Notes under the pieces: model-generated
Seen by the model: the letters and a program-made list of their open reading frames with translations, nothing else
What the model was told of the DNA's origin: nothing
The model's database searches: none
In this document: one piece after another, positions 1 to 11,951 of the stretch
How the letters are laid out: every line of letters begins with the position of its first letter
How positions within the stretch are numbered: the stretch's first letter is position 1
Translations under genes and position numbers: made by a program
Source of the DNA: Oligoflexia bacterium
GTDB taxonomy: Bacteria > Bdellovibrionota_B > Oligoflexia > Oligoflexales > JAGOVF01
Length of the DNA: 64,000 bases
NCBI GenBank assembly: GCA_030432875.1
Contig: JAUILP010000006.1
Span: forward strand, 1 to 64,000
Reading direction: 5' to 3'

Positions 1-137
1 GCAATTTTCAGCAATTTTCAGCAATTTTCAGCAATTTTCAGCAATTTTCAGCAATTTTCAGCAATTTTCAGCAATTTTCAGCAATTTTCAGCAATTTTCA
101 GCAATTTTCAGCAATTTTCAGCAATTTTCAGCAATTT
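1..137. repeat. 10-bp tandem repeat array, phased A-tracts
   Basis: Thirteen perfect copies of GCAATTTTCA lie head to tail from base 1 to 130, followed by a partial copy (GCAATTT). The array is cut by the left edge of the window, so its real length is unknown. Each unit holds an AATTTT tract repeated every 10 bp, close to the DNA helical repeat. Such phased A/T tracts are known to bend DNA, so intrinsic curvature is expected (inference). There is no open frame of interest in it. It lies about 0.65 kb from parS and about 5 kb from oriC. Confidence 0.95.
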
Positions 138-1025
138 CTGACAAATACCCATTCATATATATTTAAAGAGCATTTTTTGAATTACCTAGTAAAATAATTG
201 GAACCCGATTTCTGAATCCCCCCTTCTCATGTACATTTTTTATTGTTTTAGAGCCTCAAGGAAAAATTATCAAACATCATTTCCCTGATTGGGTCAAAAA
301 AAATTAGATATCTATGATTTTATAGAACCTATAAGTTTTTTAAATTGGCGCCCAGGAGATCAAATCCGAAGGGGAACATAGCCTTAGCTTGCATTCTGAT
401 GAAAATCGCTAAAAAATTTAATTAAAAACTATTTCCTTGGAACCTTAGGGATGGAAGCAAAAGCTCCGTACTATCACAAAATTATTCTAAAATAAGAGCC
501 TTTTTTTGAGCAATATTCTTGGTAAACCCTTTAAAGCCAAAGACTTGGTTCAAAATTAGCTAGGACCCGTACTTAGCTGAAAAAATATATTTGGGAATAC
601 AGTTACGTCATAGGAATAAAAAAAAAATATTTTGGAAAAAAAATTGGTATTATAAAGGGAAAAATTCTTTAAAGCACATTCAACTTTGATGTCATTTTTT
701 ACTAAACATCTGAAAAATGAGTTCAAAAAAAAAGAATGTCAGCCTTATTATCCAGGAAACACGGCAGCAAAAATAATGTTTCACGTGAAACATCGATACC
801 AAAAACACTTTAGAATACCGTAACACTTTATCTAATAAATTCAGTATATTATAGAACAATAAATTAATACGCCACCAAGCACTCTATTACGCTAATTATT
901 TCAAGTAGTTAATAATTATGTCTTTTTTTTTTTGGGGGGGAAGTTATTACTTATTAAATCGAAGGACTACCAGACCGGGACTATAATGAGAAATCAATAT
1001 AAATACTTGAACCTAACAAAATAAT
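138..1025. other. Non-coding AT-rich region left of the atp genes
   Basis: About 0.9 kb without a convincing gene. It contains a perfect parS site at 777-792 and a pair of adjacent homopolymers (11 T then 7 G, 923-940). Short open frames exist, for example 172-307 on the plus strand, but they have no start codon or ribosome-binding site and are of a size expected by chance in AT-rich DNA. I see no tRNA or IS ends. Confidence 0.6.
777..792. promoter_or_regulatory. parS: parS centromere site
   Basis: The 16-bp palindrome TGTTTCACGTGAAACA is a perfect match to the ParB/Spo0J binding site conserved across bacteria. ParB loads here and with ParA and SMC partitions newly replicated origins. It lies about 4.4 kb left of oriC, the usual neighbourhood. 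No parA or parB gene is in the window; they may lie to the left. No second full parS was seen in the window. Confidence 0.93.
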
Positions 1026-1052
1026 GTCGCTGGTGATTTTCGCGCCAGCGAC
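1026..1052 (-). terminator. Hairpin terminator of the atp genes
   Basis: Read on the minus strand, the 8-bp stem GTCGCTGG/CCAGCGAC with an 11-nt loop begins 19 nt after the atpE stop codon and is followed by ATTATTTTGTT. It is a plausible Rho-independent terminator for the F0 genes. The U-tract is interrupted. Confidence 0.7.
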
Positions 1053-1071
1053 CATGTCTCCGACTCTACAA

Positions 1072-1392
1072 TTAAACTTTATTTAAAAGCAAAAATGCGA
1101 TCAAAAAACCCATAATCGCTTGAAATTCCATAAAGGCTAATCCAAGAATAAAAGGTGTAAAAACATCAGCTCTGGAATTAGGATTTCTTGCAATACCTTC
1201 AAGAGCGGCAGCTGTAGCTTTACCTTGACCAGAGGCAGCACCAAAAGTACCAAGCCCAACAGCAATACTAGCCGCCAAAGCTATTAAACCGGAGGCTGCA
1301 CCGTAGGTGCTCCCTGATCCATCTTCTGCTAAAGCGATACCACCGCAAAGCAAAGCCAACAAAGCTAAACCAAAATTTTTTGAAATCTTCAT
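1072..1392 (-). CDS. atpE: F0F1 ATP synthase subunit c
   Basis: The proteolipid that forms the rotating membrane ring of ATP synthase. The 106 residues contain two hydrophobic hairpin helices (about 31-57 and 77-103) joined by a polar loop with the family signature ALEGIARNP. The ion-binding carboxylate is Glu89 in LAFMEFQAIMG; the following Phe, in place of the Ser/Thr typical of sodium c-rings, favours proton coupling (inference). The protein is longer than the usual ~80 residues because of a hydrophobic, signal-peptide-like N-terminus ending near LAED (about residue 22). Similar extensions are known in some deltaproteobacterial-type c-subunits. It follows atpB by 52 nt on the same strand and is the last gene before the terminator at 1026-1052. 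Confidence 0.96.
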   Translation of the reverse strand: MKISKNFGLALLALLCGGIALAEDGSGSTYGAASGLIALAASIAVGLGTFGAASGQGKATAAALEGIARNPNSRADVFTPFILGLAFMEFQAIMGFLIAFLLLNKV

Positions 1393-1444
1393 CGTAAATC
1401 TCCGTGTATCAATTAAAAGGTTCTATATAACACCTAATCAAAAA

Positions 1445-2272
1445 TTAATGATCATGTGAAACAGCTAAAGAAATATAAATAACGGTCAATAAAGTAAAAA
1501 TGTAACTTTGAACAAAAGCAACAAGTAAACCGAAAAAAACAAAGAGGGCAGGAATTAGAACCCATGTCAAATTGGTAAATACTGCCAAAACCAGATGGTC
1601 CCCGAACAAATTTCCCATTAGACGTAAACTAAGAGAATAAGGCCTCACGAGATGACCTACTAGCTCAATAATTACAAAAAGAGGTGCGATAAAAGCGACG
1701 GGCCCTGTAAAATGCTTTAAATAAGCCACACCATTTTCCTTAAACCCCGAATAATTATAAACAACAAAAGTCATAATACCCATCGCCAAATTCATAGAAA
1801 TGAAGCTGGTAGGGGAATTAAATCCAGGGACTAAGCCTATTAAATTACTCGTTAAAATAAAAATAAAGATAGTAAAAACTAAGGGCAAATGTTTCTCATA
1901 CCCATGAGGAATCTGGTCACGGGTAATACCCATTAAAAAATCAGAAATAAAATCTACGAAACCGTTTATACTAAAAGAAGCATCGGGAGATAAATCATTT
2001 TTTTCAATTTTTTTAGCTACATATGATCTGTAACGCGCCCCAATTACAGTAATGACACCTAAAATAAAAAGTGCCCCGGGAATCGCCATATACTCACCAA
2101 CCTGCAAATCATGGATGTCAAACCCAAGTTTTGTAAGTAAAATCTGATAATAATTTACCGAGTGAGCCATCTCTCCACTAGAGCCAAAACAAAAACTAGG
2201 AACCACCAACAAAGTGAAAAAAAAGGAAATTTTGTCCCATACGTGCCCTAGCTGTCTCAAATTAATTGACAT
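1445..2272 (-). CDS. atpB: F0F1 ATP synthase subunit a
   Basis: Stator membrane subunit that forms the two proton half-channels next to the c-ring. The 275 residues are strongly hydrophobic with several transmembrane helices. The essential arginine is Arg217 in PYSLSLRLMGNLFGDH, followed by the second conserved helix block (AFVQSYIFTLLTVIYI) at the C-terminus. The length is normal for the family. It sits between an AtpI-like gene and atpE. The remaining atp genes (atpF, atpH, atpA, atpG, atpD, atpC) are not in this window, so the F0 a/c genes are separated from the F1 genes or continue elsewhere. Confidence 0.97.
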   Translation of the reverse strand: MSINLRQLGHVWDKISFFFTLLVVPSFCFGSSGEMAHSVNYYQILLTKLGFDIHDLQVGEYMAIPGALFILGVITVIGARYRSYVAKKIEKNDLSPDASFSINGFVDFISDFLMGITRDQIPHGYEKHLPLVFTIFIFILTSNLIGLVPGFNSPTSFISMNLAMGIMTFVVYNYSGFKENGVAYLKHFTGPVAFIAPLFVIIELVGHLVRPYSLSLRLMGNLFGDHLVLAVFTNLTWVLIPALFVFFGLLVAFVQSYIFTLLTVIYISLAVSHDH

Positions 2273-2379
2273 TTATATACTCGCTCGTTAAGAAGAACAC
2301 TATAATAAAAACAATTCTTTTCCGTTTCAGAAGGAAAAAACTAACCTATTTTTAAAAAAATGAGAAGATTTTTTTTTAT

Positions 2380-2826
2380 TCACCTTCCAAACAGAGTATT
2401 TATTTCTCTTTTCAACTTTATCAAAATAAGGGAACCAGAAAAGAGACCGTAAACAAAGCCGAAAAAAGCCGCTAAGAATAATTCCTGATACGATGAAACA
2501 ATTACGAAAAAAAAACAAGTAACAAGTGTATACTTAATTACTTGAAGAAAAAAAACAAATGTAAAAAATCGGCCTTCTAATTTCTCTTTTGCCGAATCTG
2601 CCAAAGAATCTCTATTTATAAATGCCTGATATTTTGAAACTATTGTTCCATTAATAGAAAAACCATAAACAATATTTGCTAAAAAAAATACAGCTGAAAA
2701 ACTCAAATGATTAGGATTTTTAAAAAAGAAAAATCCTACCTCCATAGTAAAAAACCCTAATATAGAAAATAAAAAAAACCACCCATTAAATAAAATGAGA
2801 AATTTATTAGGCCACCTACTCAACAT
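2380..2826 (-). CDS. AtpI-like membrane protein (putative ATP synthase subunit I)
   Basis: A small, very hydrophobic protein of about 148 residues with four likely transmembrane helices (about 10-30, 42-58, 86-108, 116-138) and a basic C-terminus. No strong motif identifies it. The position directly upstream of atpB, the size and the topology fit the AtpI family that helps c-ring assembly. A GTG lies immediately before the chosen ATG, so translation could start at 2829. It overlaps the end of the preceding small membrane gene, which suggests coupled translation. The family call rests mainly on context. Confidence 0.5.
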   Translation of the reverse strand: MLSRWPNKFLILFNGWFFLFSILGFFTMEVGFFFFKNPNHLSFSAVFFLANIVYGFSINGTIVSKYQAFINRDSLADSAKEKLEGRFFTFVFFLQVIKYTLVTCFFFVIVSSYQELFLAAFFGFVYGLFSGSLILIKLKREINTLFGR

Positions 2827-3070
2827 CACTATTTTCTTTCATAGAAGCAAAAAGACGTTTAAATAAGTAGTAATAGAGGTTAACAATAGATAACCCGCAA
2901 ATAACATAAATACCCTTTGCGGCCAGGTCAAAATAGGCATGACCCATATAATTTTCCTTAAGCCACTGCAAAGCAAAATAGCTCAATACTATTAAACCAA
3001 CAACCTCAGTTTTGATCACCAAAATAAAAGGCAGCAAACTTTTTCTAGCATCTTTCTGTGGGAAATCCAT
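2816..3070 (-). CDS. AtpZ-like small membrane protein
   Basis: An 84-residue protein with two hydrophobic helices (about 13-36 and 48-68) separated by a short polar loop. It is the first gene of the leftward F0 cluster (this gene, AtpI-like, atpB, atpE). AtpZ-type proteins of this size and topology open many atp operons and are linked to c-ring assembly or Mg/Ca transport. Sequence similarity is weak by eye, so the call is inference from size, topology and order. The gene diverges from dnaA, whose reading frame begins about 240 bp away. Confidence 0.45.
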   Translation of the reverse strand: MDFPQKDARKSLLPFILVIKTEVVGLIVLSYFALQWLKENYMGHAYFDLAAKGIYVICGLSIVNLYYYLFKRLFASMKENSDVE

Positions 3071-3313
3071 ATATATTATCCAAGAAGCGAGCTAAAATGT
3101 TTTATTACCAAAAACACTTGCCAATGCTAACAATAACGGGCTAAACCGCAATGGGAAATAAATTTAAAAAAAAAATTAAACGCGATAACTTTCCTATTTC
3201 ACCTTGCCCCAAATAAGTTTACTATGATAGCTTTACTCGTTGAACCCTACTAAAATACTGGATTTGATCAACCCAAATTCTTCTATTTGCATGCCATTTT
3301 GGATACATATACT

Positions 3314-4819
3314 ATGACTGAATTATACTGGGATTCTATTAAATCAAAACTTAAGGATTTGATTGATATTAATTCATTTGAAAACTGGATTGATCCCATA
3401 AAATTTAAATCATCGACGGAAAAAAGTGTTACACTTCTTGTTCCTAACTTTGTTTTTTATCAAATAATATTAGATGAATACTTAGAAAAAATTGAATTAG
3501 CTAAAGATTTGATTCAGTTAAAAAATATATCGATAAATTTTGAAGTTGAAAACTCACTTGAAGATAGTGATTATTCAAAATACCTAGAAAATAATCAGCA
3601 GTATATGGATGTTCCGGATCCAATTTCATTTAAGCCCTCGCAAACAGACCCCACTACTTTTACATCAATTCAAGAAGACAATGAAAATTTAGCGATAAGT
3701 AGTGAACTTATCAATTCTGGAAAACAAAGTGACTCTCTCTCAAAATCTTCTCCTGGATATTCTGGTTTCACAATATCTCGCTCTCTTTCTACAAAATCTC
3801 AGCTAAATCCTAATTATACCTTTGATTCTTTTGTCAAAGGTCCCAGTAATCAATTTGCCTATGCTACCTGCCTCAATGTTGCTGAAAATCCAGGCAAAAC
3901 CTATAACCCTCTTTTTATTTACGGTGCCTCGGGACTTGGAAAAACGCACTTAATGCATGCTGTAGGAAACCGAGTTCTTGATTTGAATCCCGATGCTTCG
4001 ATTATGTATATTTCCAGTGAAAAATTCATGAATGAAATGATTTACTGTCTTCGTTTTAATAAAATGTGGGATTTTCGCCAAAAATTTAGACAGTGTGATG
4101 TCTTTCTAGTGGACGATATTCAATTTATCTCTAAGAAAAAAGCAACGCAGGAGGAATTTTTTCATACATTTAATTCCTTATATGACACAAAAAAACAAAT
4201 AGTCATCACTTCTGATATGTTTCCCCAAGATATTCCTGATATTGAAGAACGCCTTAGAAATAGATTTCAATGGGGTCTAATTTCGGATATCCAACCGCCA
4301 GATATGGAGCATCGTATTGCCATTCTGTTAAATAAAGCTGACCAATTAGAAGTAAATTTGCCCCAAGATGTTGCTGAATTTATCGCTAGCCATGCTAAAA
4401 AAAATGTGCGTGAACTCGAAGGAGCCTTGCATCGATTAGCTGCCTTTACTGCTTTGCACGGTAGGCGCATTGATCTAAAGTCAGCGGGAGAAATTTTTCA
4501 AAGTATTATTCCTGATAACTCTAAAAAGCTTGATATTGATACAATACAAAAAGTTGTATCTGATTATTACAATATTAAACTCGTTGATCTTAAAGGAAAG
4601 AAAAGACAAAAGACCCTAACTATCCCAAGGCAAGTTGCTATGTATTTATCAAGAACCTTAACATCTTCTTCATTTCCTGAAATTGGCGATCGGTTTGGCG
4701 GAAAAGATCACACGACAGTTATGCATGCTTTTAGAAAGGTACAAAAAGAGATTGGTGAAAATTTTGAATTAAAATCAAATATAGAGTATTTGGAGCGGCA
4801 GATTGAACAGTTAGTTTAG
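3314..4819 (+). CDS. dnaA: Chromosomal replication initiator DnaA
   Basis: The AAA+ ATPase that binds DnaA boxes and melts oriC. Domain I begins MTELYWDSIKSKL and includes FENWIDP, then a Ser/Pro-rich linker (about 80-165). The ATPase domain carries Walker A GASGLGKT (about 204-211) and Walker B VFLVDDIQF. The C-terminal DNA-binding domain has the signature GGKDHTTVMHAF. I prefer ATG 3314 because MTEL matches the usual N-terminus; an in-frame TTG at 3287 would add nine residues with no family counterpart. Neither start has a strong ribosome-binding site. The length of 501 aa is normal. oriC lies directly downstream, so DnaA is probably autoregulated, although only a weak box-like TTATCCAAG (3076-3084) is visible upstream. 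Confidence 0.98.
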   Translation: MTELYWDSIKSKLKDLIDINSFENWIDPIKFKSSTEKSVTLLVPNFVFYQIILDEYLEKIELAKDLIQLKNISINFEVENSLEDSDYSKYLENNQQYMDVPDPISFKPSQTDPTTFTSIQEDNENLAISSELINSGKQSDSLSKSSPGYSGFTISRSLSTKSQLNPNYTFDSFVKGPSNQFAYATCLNVAENPGKTYNPLFIYGASGLGKTHLMHAVGNRVLDLNPDASIMYISSEKFMNEMIYCLRFNKMWDFRQKFRQCDVFLVDDIQFISKKKATQEEFFHTFNSLYDTKKQIVITSDMFPQDIPDIEERLRNRFQWGLISDIQPPDMEHRIAILLNKADQLEVNLPQDVAEFIASHAKKNVRELEGALHRLAAFTALHGRRIDLKSAGEIFQSIIPDNSKKLDIDTIQKVVSDYYNIKLVDLKGKKRQKTLTIPRQVAMYLSRTLTSSSFPEIGDRFGGKDHTTVMHAFRKVQKEIGENFELKSNIEYLERQIEQLV

Positions 4820-5096
4820 CACTTAATAATATAGATAAATTAATATAATTAACAATAATTTCAAATACTTATTAAATAATTAAAATAACTATTAACGAAA
4901 ATGGGTTAGCGACGGTAGTGGGCCTTGGGTAAAGAGGCACAGCTTTAAATCAGTTTTTTCAAATTTTATTAATACATATTGATATTTGGGCAAAATTTTT
5001 ACCTTAACAGGGTCTTTTTTAAAAATGGACTAAAACTCCTAACGATAACTTAAACAGGACGCGCTCAATTTAGCCACAAATTTACGGTGTGAAAGC

Positions 5097-5105
5097 TGTG
5101 GAAAA
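5097..5105 (-). promoter_or_regulatory. DnaA box, one mismatch
   Basis: TGTGGAAAA on the plus strand differs at one position from TGTGGATAA, the reverse complement of the consensus box. It is opposite in orientation to the two perfect boxes downstream. Confidence 0.55.
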
Positions 5106-5176
5106 CCCCTGGGATAACATGTTTTTTAAACATAGGATAACCTCTTGGCAAAAAAAAATTTAAATTCTATTAATAT

Positions 5177-5185
5177 TTATCCACA
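5177..5185 (+). promoter_or_regulatory. DnaA box
   Basis: Perfect TTATCCACA consensus in the dnaA-dnaN interval. Confidence 0.88.
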
Positions 5186-5223
5186 GGTTCTATACAGAGA
5201 ATATAGGGGTGATTTTTTACATG

Positions 5224-5232
5224 TTATCCACA
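5224..5232 (+). promoter_or_regulatory. DnaA box
   Basis: Perfect TTATCCACA, 47 bp after the previous box and in the same orientation. It borders the AT-rich stretch that probably unwinds. Confidence 0.88.
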
Positions 5233-5408
5233 ACATTTTAATGGTCTTTTATTCAATAATTCTATATGATTACAATAATTATTAGCGCATTAGTCTTTTA
5301 CCTTCTAATATTACTTAATTAACTAAACTATTTTATATAAAAAAGACTAATAGAGAGAAAGAAAATACCAACGTTTAAATATGTCATAGGTCATAGGTAA
5401 CAAAAATT

Positions 5409-6551
5409 ATGAAAATAAAAATTGATAAATCGCATTTGATGTCGGCCTTTCAAAGAATGTCAGGAATTATTTCGGAACGAAATTCCCAAAACTTATATTT
5501 TAGTGCAGAAAATAATCGTTTTGAAATTAGTGGCTCAGACCTTGCTATTTCATCTCAAAGTTTTTTCGATACCGAGGTTCAAGCACCGGGATCTTGTTTC
5601 TCTCATGCTAAACTTATCTTTGATTTTGTGAAAGAGCTGCCAGAAGGTGCTGTAAAAATAGAAAAACTAGGTTCACACCTAAAAATCACCGCGGGTAAAA
5701 ATGAAAATATTACCATCAAAACTTCCGTAGTTGATCCGGTTATTGCTTCCAAAAGTTTTGAGGTAAAAGCCGCAGAAAAAATAAATATTAGTGCAGAGCT
5801 ACTCTCCTATCTCATAGACCAAGTTCAAAACATTATCCTCCCCAATGTATCAACGACTAATTATGGCACAGTTGCTTTTTTACAATCGTTACCGACAGGG
5901 ATATTAAGGCTTGTTGGTTGTGATAGTTTTAGGCTTTCCATGAGTGAAATATACTTAGAAAATTCGGCAGATTTTCTGCGTAAAGGCGTTTGTTTAACGC
6001 GGAGGTCTTTACAAGAGCTGCAAAGAATATGTCGCGATGGATTTGAAGAGTTGACTCTCGGAATATCGTCAGATGGAAGTACTTTGATTGCTGAGGTTCC
6101 AGATTATATCGTCTATATTCGCCTTTCAAATATGAAATACCCCAGTTATGAAATGACCTTAAATAATCAGCAAAATCATGAAATATCCCTTAACTCCAAA
6201 GAGATAATTTCGGTTTTACGAAGAATTTTATTAGCGAGCGATAAAAACAGCAATTTATACCTAAATTTTGCTGATAGCAGCGTTAGTTTCCGCTGCCATA
6301 ATATGGGAAATATGGAGGCAAAAGAAACAATAAATATGGATAATGCTATCGATTTTTCAGGTGATATCACTTTGAATGGTAAATTCTTTTTAGAAACCTT
6401 GAATACGATTCAGCAATCAGAAAATTTTGTCTTTAAATTTAAAGATCAAAATCAACCCATAATTATTACCCCTCAAATAGAACCTCAAGGATGCCGCACT
6501 ATTCATCTTATTGTGCCCATCGAGGAAAGTAAAATTCAATCATTAGCTTGA
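5409..6551 (+). CDS. dnaN: DNA polymerase III beta subunit (sliding clamp)
   Basis: The 380-residue ring-forming clamp that tethers DNA polymerase to DNA. It begins MKIKIDKSHLMSAFQRMSGI, as expected for the first of three clamp domains. The length is in the usual 365-390 range. The C-terminus ends in a hydrophobic-acidic stretch, although the family's MPMR-type ending is replaced by IHLIVPIEESKIQ. It is the first gene after oriC and precedes gyrB by 43 nt, so the two may be cotranscribed. recF, which often lies between them, is absent. Confidence 0.96.
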   Translation: MKIKIDKSHLMSAFQRMSGIISERNSQNLYFSAENNRFEISGSDLAISSQSFFDTEVQAPGSCFSHAKLIFDFVKELPEGAVKIEKLGSHLKITAGKNENITIKTSVVDPVIASKSFEVKAAEKINISAELLSYLIDQVQNIILPNVSTTNYGTVAFLQSLPTGILRLVGCDSFRLSMSEIYLENSADFLRKGVCLTRRSLQELQRICRDGFEELTLGISSDGSTLIAEVPDYIVYIRLSNMKYPSYEMTLNNQQNHEISLNSKEIISVLRRILLASDKNSNLYLNFADSSVSFRCHNMGNMEAKETINMDNAIDFSGDITLNGKFFLETLNTIQQSENFVFKFKDQNQPIIITPQIEPQGCRTIHLIVPIEESKIQSLA

Positions 6552-6582
6552 TGCTTGGCTTTTTGTTGCCCTTTTTTTCTAG

Positions 6583-9111
<2,529 letters not shown>

Positions 9112-9267
9112 AAAGTAAAATGCGTTATTTTCTACCTGATTTTTTTCGGGATTATGATGCAAATACAGGAACTCATAAGAGCGTTTGCCGTGCAAAATAA
9201 TTTAGTATAGAAACGCAAAAAAAGAAGAAATACCCGAAGAAATAGGGCCTTTTAAAGGGAAAGAATT

Positions 9268-11874
9268 ATGACAGAAATCGTTAATATAACTCAAGTCTCA
9301 ATTGAGAATGAATTAAGAACATCGTTTTTAGATTATTCTATGAGCGTAATTGTTTCCCGAGCGCTCCCCGATATTAGAGATGGTTTAAAACCAGTTCATA
9401 GACGCATTCTTTTTGCTATGTACTCGTTAAAAAACTTTTACAATCGCCCCTACTTAAAATCCGCGAGAATCGTCGGTGAAGTGATCGGTCGTTTTCACCC
9501 TCATGGTGATAGTCCTGTGTATGAAGCTTTGGTACGTATGGCGCAGTATTTTTCCATGCGTTATACACTCGTCGACGGGCAAGGTAACTTTGGTTCCGTT
9601 GATGGTGACTCTGCCGCTGCGATGCGTTATACCGAATCTCGTTTAGAAGAACTCGCAAGTCTTCTCCTAGAAGATATCGAAAAAGATACCGTTGATTTTG
9701 TTCCTAACTATGATAACAAAGAAATTGAACCTGCAGTCCTTCCCAGTAAACTTCCACAGCTCATCATAAACGGGGCCCAAGGCATCGCTGTTGGTATGGC
9801 GACGAATATACCTCCCCATAATTTAACGGAAGTTTCTGATGCCTTAATCGCGTTGATCAATAATCCCGATATGAGCGTTCTTGATTTGATGGAATATGTA
9901 AAAGGCCCTGATTTTCCAACCCATGGGATCATTTACGGGAGAACAGGCATTGTCGAAGCCTATCATACGGGTCGCGGCTCAGTCGTGATGCGCGCCAATG
10001 CTCATATTGAAGATGTTTCAGGCTCAGGCGGTCGGGAACGCATTATCATTACGGATCTGCCTTACCAAGTTAACAAGGCAAAGCTAATTGAAAAAATAGC
10101 TGAACTCGTTAATGAAAAAAGGATTGAAGGGATTTCTGATATCAGGGATGAATCGGCAAAAGAAGAAATTCGAATCGCCATAGATCTCAAAAAAGGCGAA
10201 ATGAGCGAGATAATTCTTAATAATCTCTATAAATTAACGCCTCTTCAATCATCTTTTGGCGTAAATTTGCTCGCCCTTGTTGGTGGGGTACCTAAAACCC
10301 TCAACCTAAAAGATATGCTTATAGAGTTTTATTATCACCGCCGGGAAGTGGTGGTGAGAAGAACATCTTTTGAACTTAGAAAAGCAGAAGAACGCGCTCA
10401 TATTTTATTGGGATTAAAAACCGCCGTAGAAAATATCGACGAAGTGGTAAAAATAATCAGAGGCGCTGCAGACAGTCAGACTGCTCATGCTGATTTGATC
10501 GCGCGATTCAGTCTTTCTGATATACAAGCCAAAGCTATTCTTGATATGCGCTTGGCGCGTTTAACAGGACTAGAGCGAGATAAGATCATCAATGAATTTG
10601 AAGAAATCCAAAAAATTATCGCTAACCTAAAAGACATTTTGCAAAACCCAGAAAGAATCACCAAAATAATCCTCGAAGAAATAACGGATATGAAAGAGCG
10701 TTTTGGTGATGAGCGAAAAACGCAAATTATCGATTCTCCTGCTGATGAATTGACAATGGAAAAGTTGGTTGCTGATGAAGAAGTTGCGGTGACGGTCACA
10801 ATAGCGGGATATGTTAAAAGAACACCTCTTACCGAAATAATGGCTCAAAGGCGTGGCGGTAAAGGAAAAAGTGGCATGCTCACCAAAGACGAGGATGTGG
10901 TAAAAGATATTTTCATTACTAGCAATCATCAAACTCTGTTAGTTTTTACCAATTTAGCAAAAGTTTACCAACTCAAGGTTTACCAAATTCCAGAGGCAGG
11001 CTTACGCTCAAGAGGAAAACATTTTGCCAATTTAATTAAATTTGAAGGGGAAGAGCATGTTGTTTCCGTACTCCCCGTAAAAGAATATAAAGCGGGAATG
11101 TATGTCGTTTCTGTAACAGCTCGCGGCTATATTAAGAAAACAGATTTGCTCTCTTATGAAAAAGTGCGCTCTTCCGGGATTATCGGCCTAAAACTTGATG
11201 AAGAAGACCATCTCGTGGCCTGCGGATTATGTGAGGAAAATAATGAAATCCTTTTAGCGGCGAAAAGCGGAAAGGCAATACGCTTTAATTCACATGATAT
11301 CAGACCCATGGGACGTGCGGCGCGTGGCGTAACCGGAATTCGTTTTGGCGAACTGGGAGATAAAGTTGTTGGTATGGAAATCATAGATGCTGCCTCGACC
11401 ATTTTAACGATTTGCGAAAAAGGATTTGGAAAACGAACTCAGTTGGATGAATACCGCCTCCAGTCTCGAGGAGGAAAAGGTATTATTACGATTAAGGTTT
11501 CTGATCGCAATGGACCCGTAGTCGGTATAGCTCAAGTTAGTGATGCAAACGATGTTATTATGATGACAAATACTGGTAAAATCGTAAGGTTACATATTAG
11601 GGAACTTTCGACAATTGGAAGAAATACCCAGGGAGTACGCTTAGTCAATGTTTCTGGTCCCGAAGAAAAAGTAATTAGCTTTTGTATTGCTGACGAAGAA
11701 ATTGATGATGAGGAAGGCACAGTAAGTTCTCTTCCTCCACAGCTTCCTGAAGATCAAATAGAATCTTTGGAAAGTGATGAAAATGGGGACGAAAACGGAG
11801 ATTCAGAGGAAGATAGTGTCCAGGACCTAGATTCTCAAGAAGAGGGTGAAGAGACTCCAGACGATGAAAATTAA
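9268..11874 (+). CDS. gyrA: DNA gyrase subunit A
   Basis: DNA cleavage and rejoining subunit of gyrase. The catalytic tyrosine is Tyr121 in [13 protein letters not shown]. The quinolone-resistance region reads [15 protein letters not shown], with a sensitive-type Ser and Glu at the two key positions. The GyrA-box [10 protein letters not shown] (about residue 528) starts the C-terminal DNA-wrapping domain. The last ~45 residues form a very acidic, low-complexity tail (Asp/Glu/Ser). A 156-bp gap after gyrB contains a weak promoter-like pair (TTGCCG at 9185, TATAGA at 9206), so gyrA may have its own promoter. AAAGGGAAAG precedes the ATG. Confidence 0.98.
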   Translation: MTEIVNITQVSIENELRTSFLDYSMSVIVSRALPDIRDGLKPVHRRILFAMYSLKNFYNRPYLKSARIVGEVIGRFHPHGDSPVYEALVRMAQYFSMRYTLVDGQGNFGSVDGDSAAAMRYTESRLEELASLLLEDIEKDTVDFVPNYDNKEIEPAVLPSKLPQLIINGAQGIAVGMATNIPPHNLTEVSDALIALINNPDMSVLDLMEYVKGPDFPTHGIIYGRTGIVEAYHTGRGSVVMRANAHIEDVSGSGGRERIIITDLPYQVNKAKLIEKIAELVNEKRIEGISDIRDESAKEEIRIAIDLKKGEMSEIILNNLYKLTPLQSSFGVNLLALVGGVPKTLNLKDMLIEFYYHRREVVVRRTSFELRKAEERAHILLGLKTAVENIDEVVKIIRGAADSQTAHADLIARFSLSDIQAKAILDMRLARLTGLERDKIINEFEEIQKIIANLKDILQNPERITKIILEEITDMKERFGDERKTQIIDSPADELTMEKLVADEEVAVTVTIAGYVKRTPLTEIMAQRRGGKGKSGMLTKDEDVVKDIFITSNHQTLLVFTNLAKVYQLKVYQIPEAGLRSRGKHFANLIKFEGEEHVVSVLPVKEYKAGMYVVSVTARGYIKKTDLLSYEKVRSSGIIGLKLDEEDHLVACGLCEENNEILLAAKSGKAIRFNSHDIRPMGRAARGVTGIRFGELGDKVVGMEIIDAASTILTICEKGFGKRTQLDEYRLQSRGGKGIITIKVSDRNGPVVGIAQVSDANDVIMMTNTGKIVRLHIRELSTIGRNTQGVRLVNVSGPEEKVISFCIADEEIDDEEGTVSSLPPQLPEDQIESLESDENGDENGDSEEDSVQDLDSQEEGEETPDDEN

Positions 11875-11951
11875 TTCCCCAGTAATTTATTGCTTGATAT
11901 AAGGTATCAGCTAAAAAGTTAAAAACATGAGATTATTTGATTAAAATTTTT

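Larger units (their letters stand above)
4820..5408. other. oriC: Replication origin (oriC) between dnaA and dnaN
   Basis: A 589-bp gene-free interval between dnaA and dnaN, a standard oriC location. It has two perfect DnaA boxes (TTATCCACA at 5177 and 5224, same orientation, 47 bp apart), a one-mismatch box on the other strand at 5097, and two further TTATCC cores on the minus strand near 5112 and 5135. The stretch from about 5233 to 5400 is extremely AT-rich and is the likely unwinding element. The genes on the right run with the fork, which agrees with an origin here. Confidence 0.88.

Noticed and set aside
172-307. Plus-strand open frame reading ..FIVLEPQGKIIKHHFPDW..
   Set aside because: About 45 codons, no start codon or ribosome-binding site, of a length expected by chance in AT-rich DNA.
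9185-9211. TTGCCG and TATAGA as gyrA promoter
   Set aside because: Spacer of 15 nt and imperfect boxes; mentioned under gyrA but not listed as its own feature.
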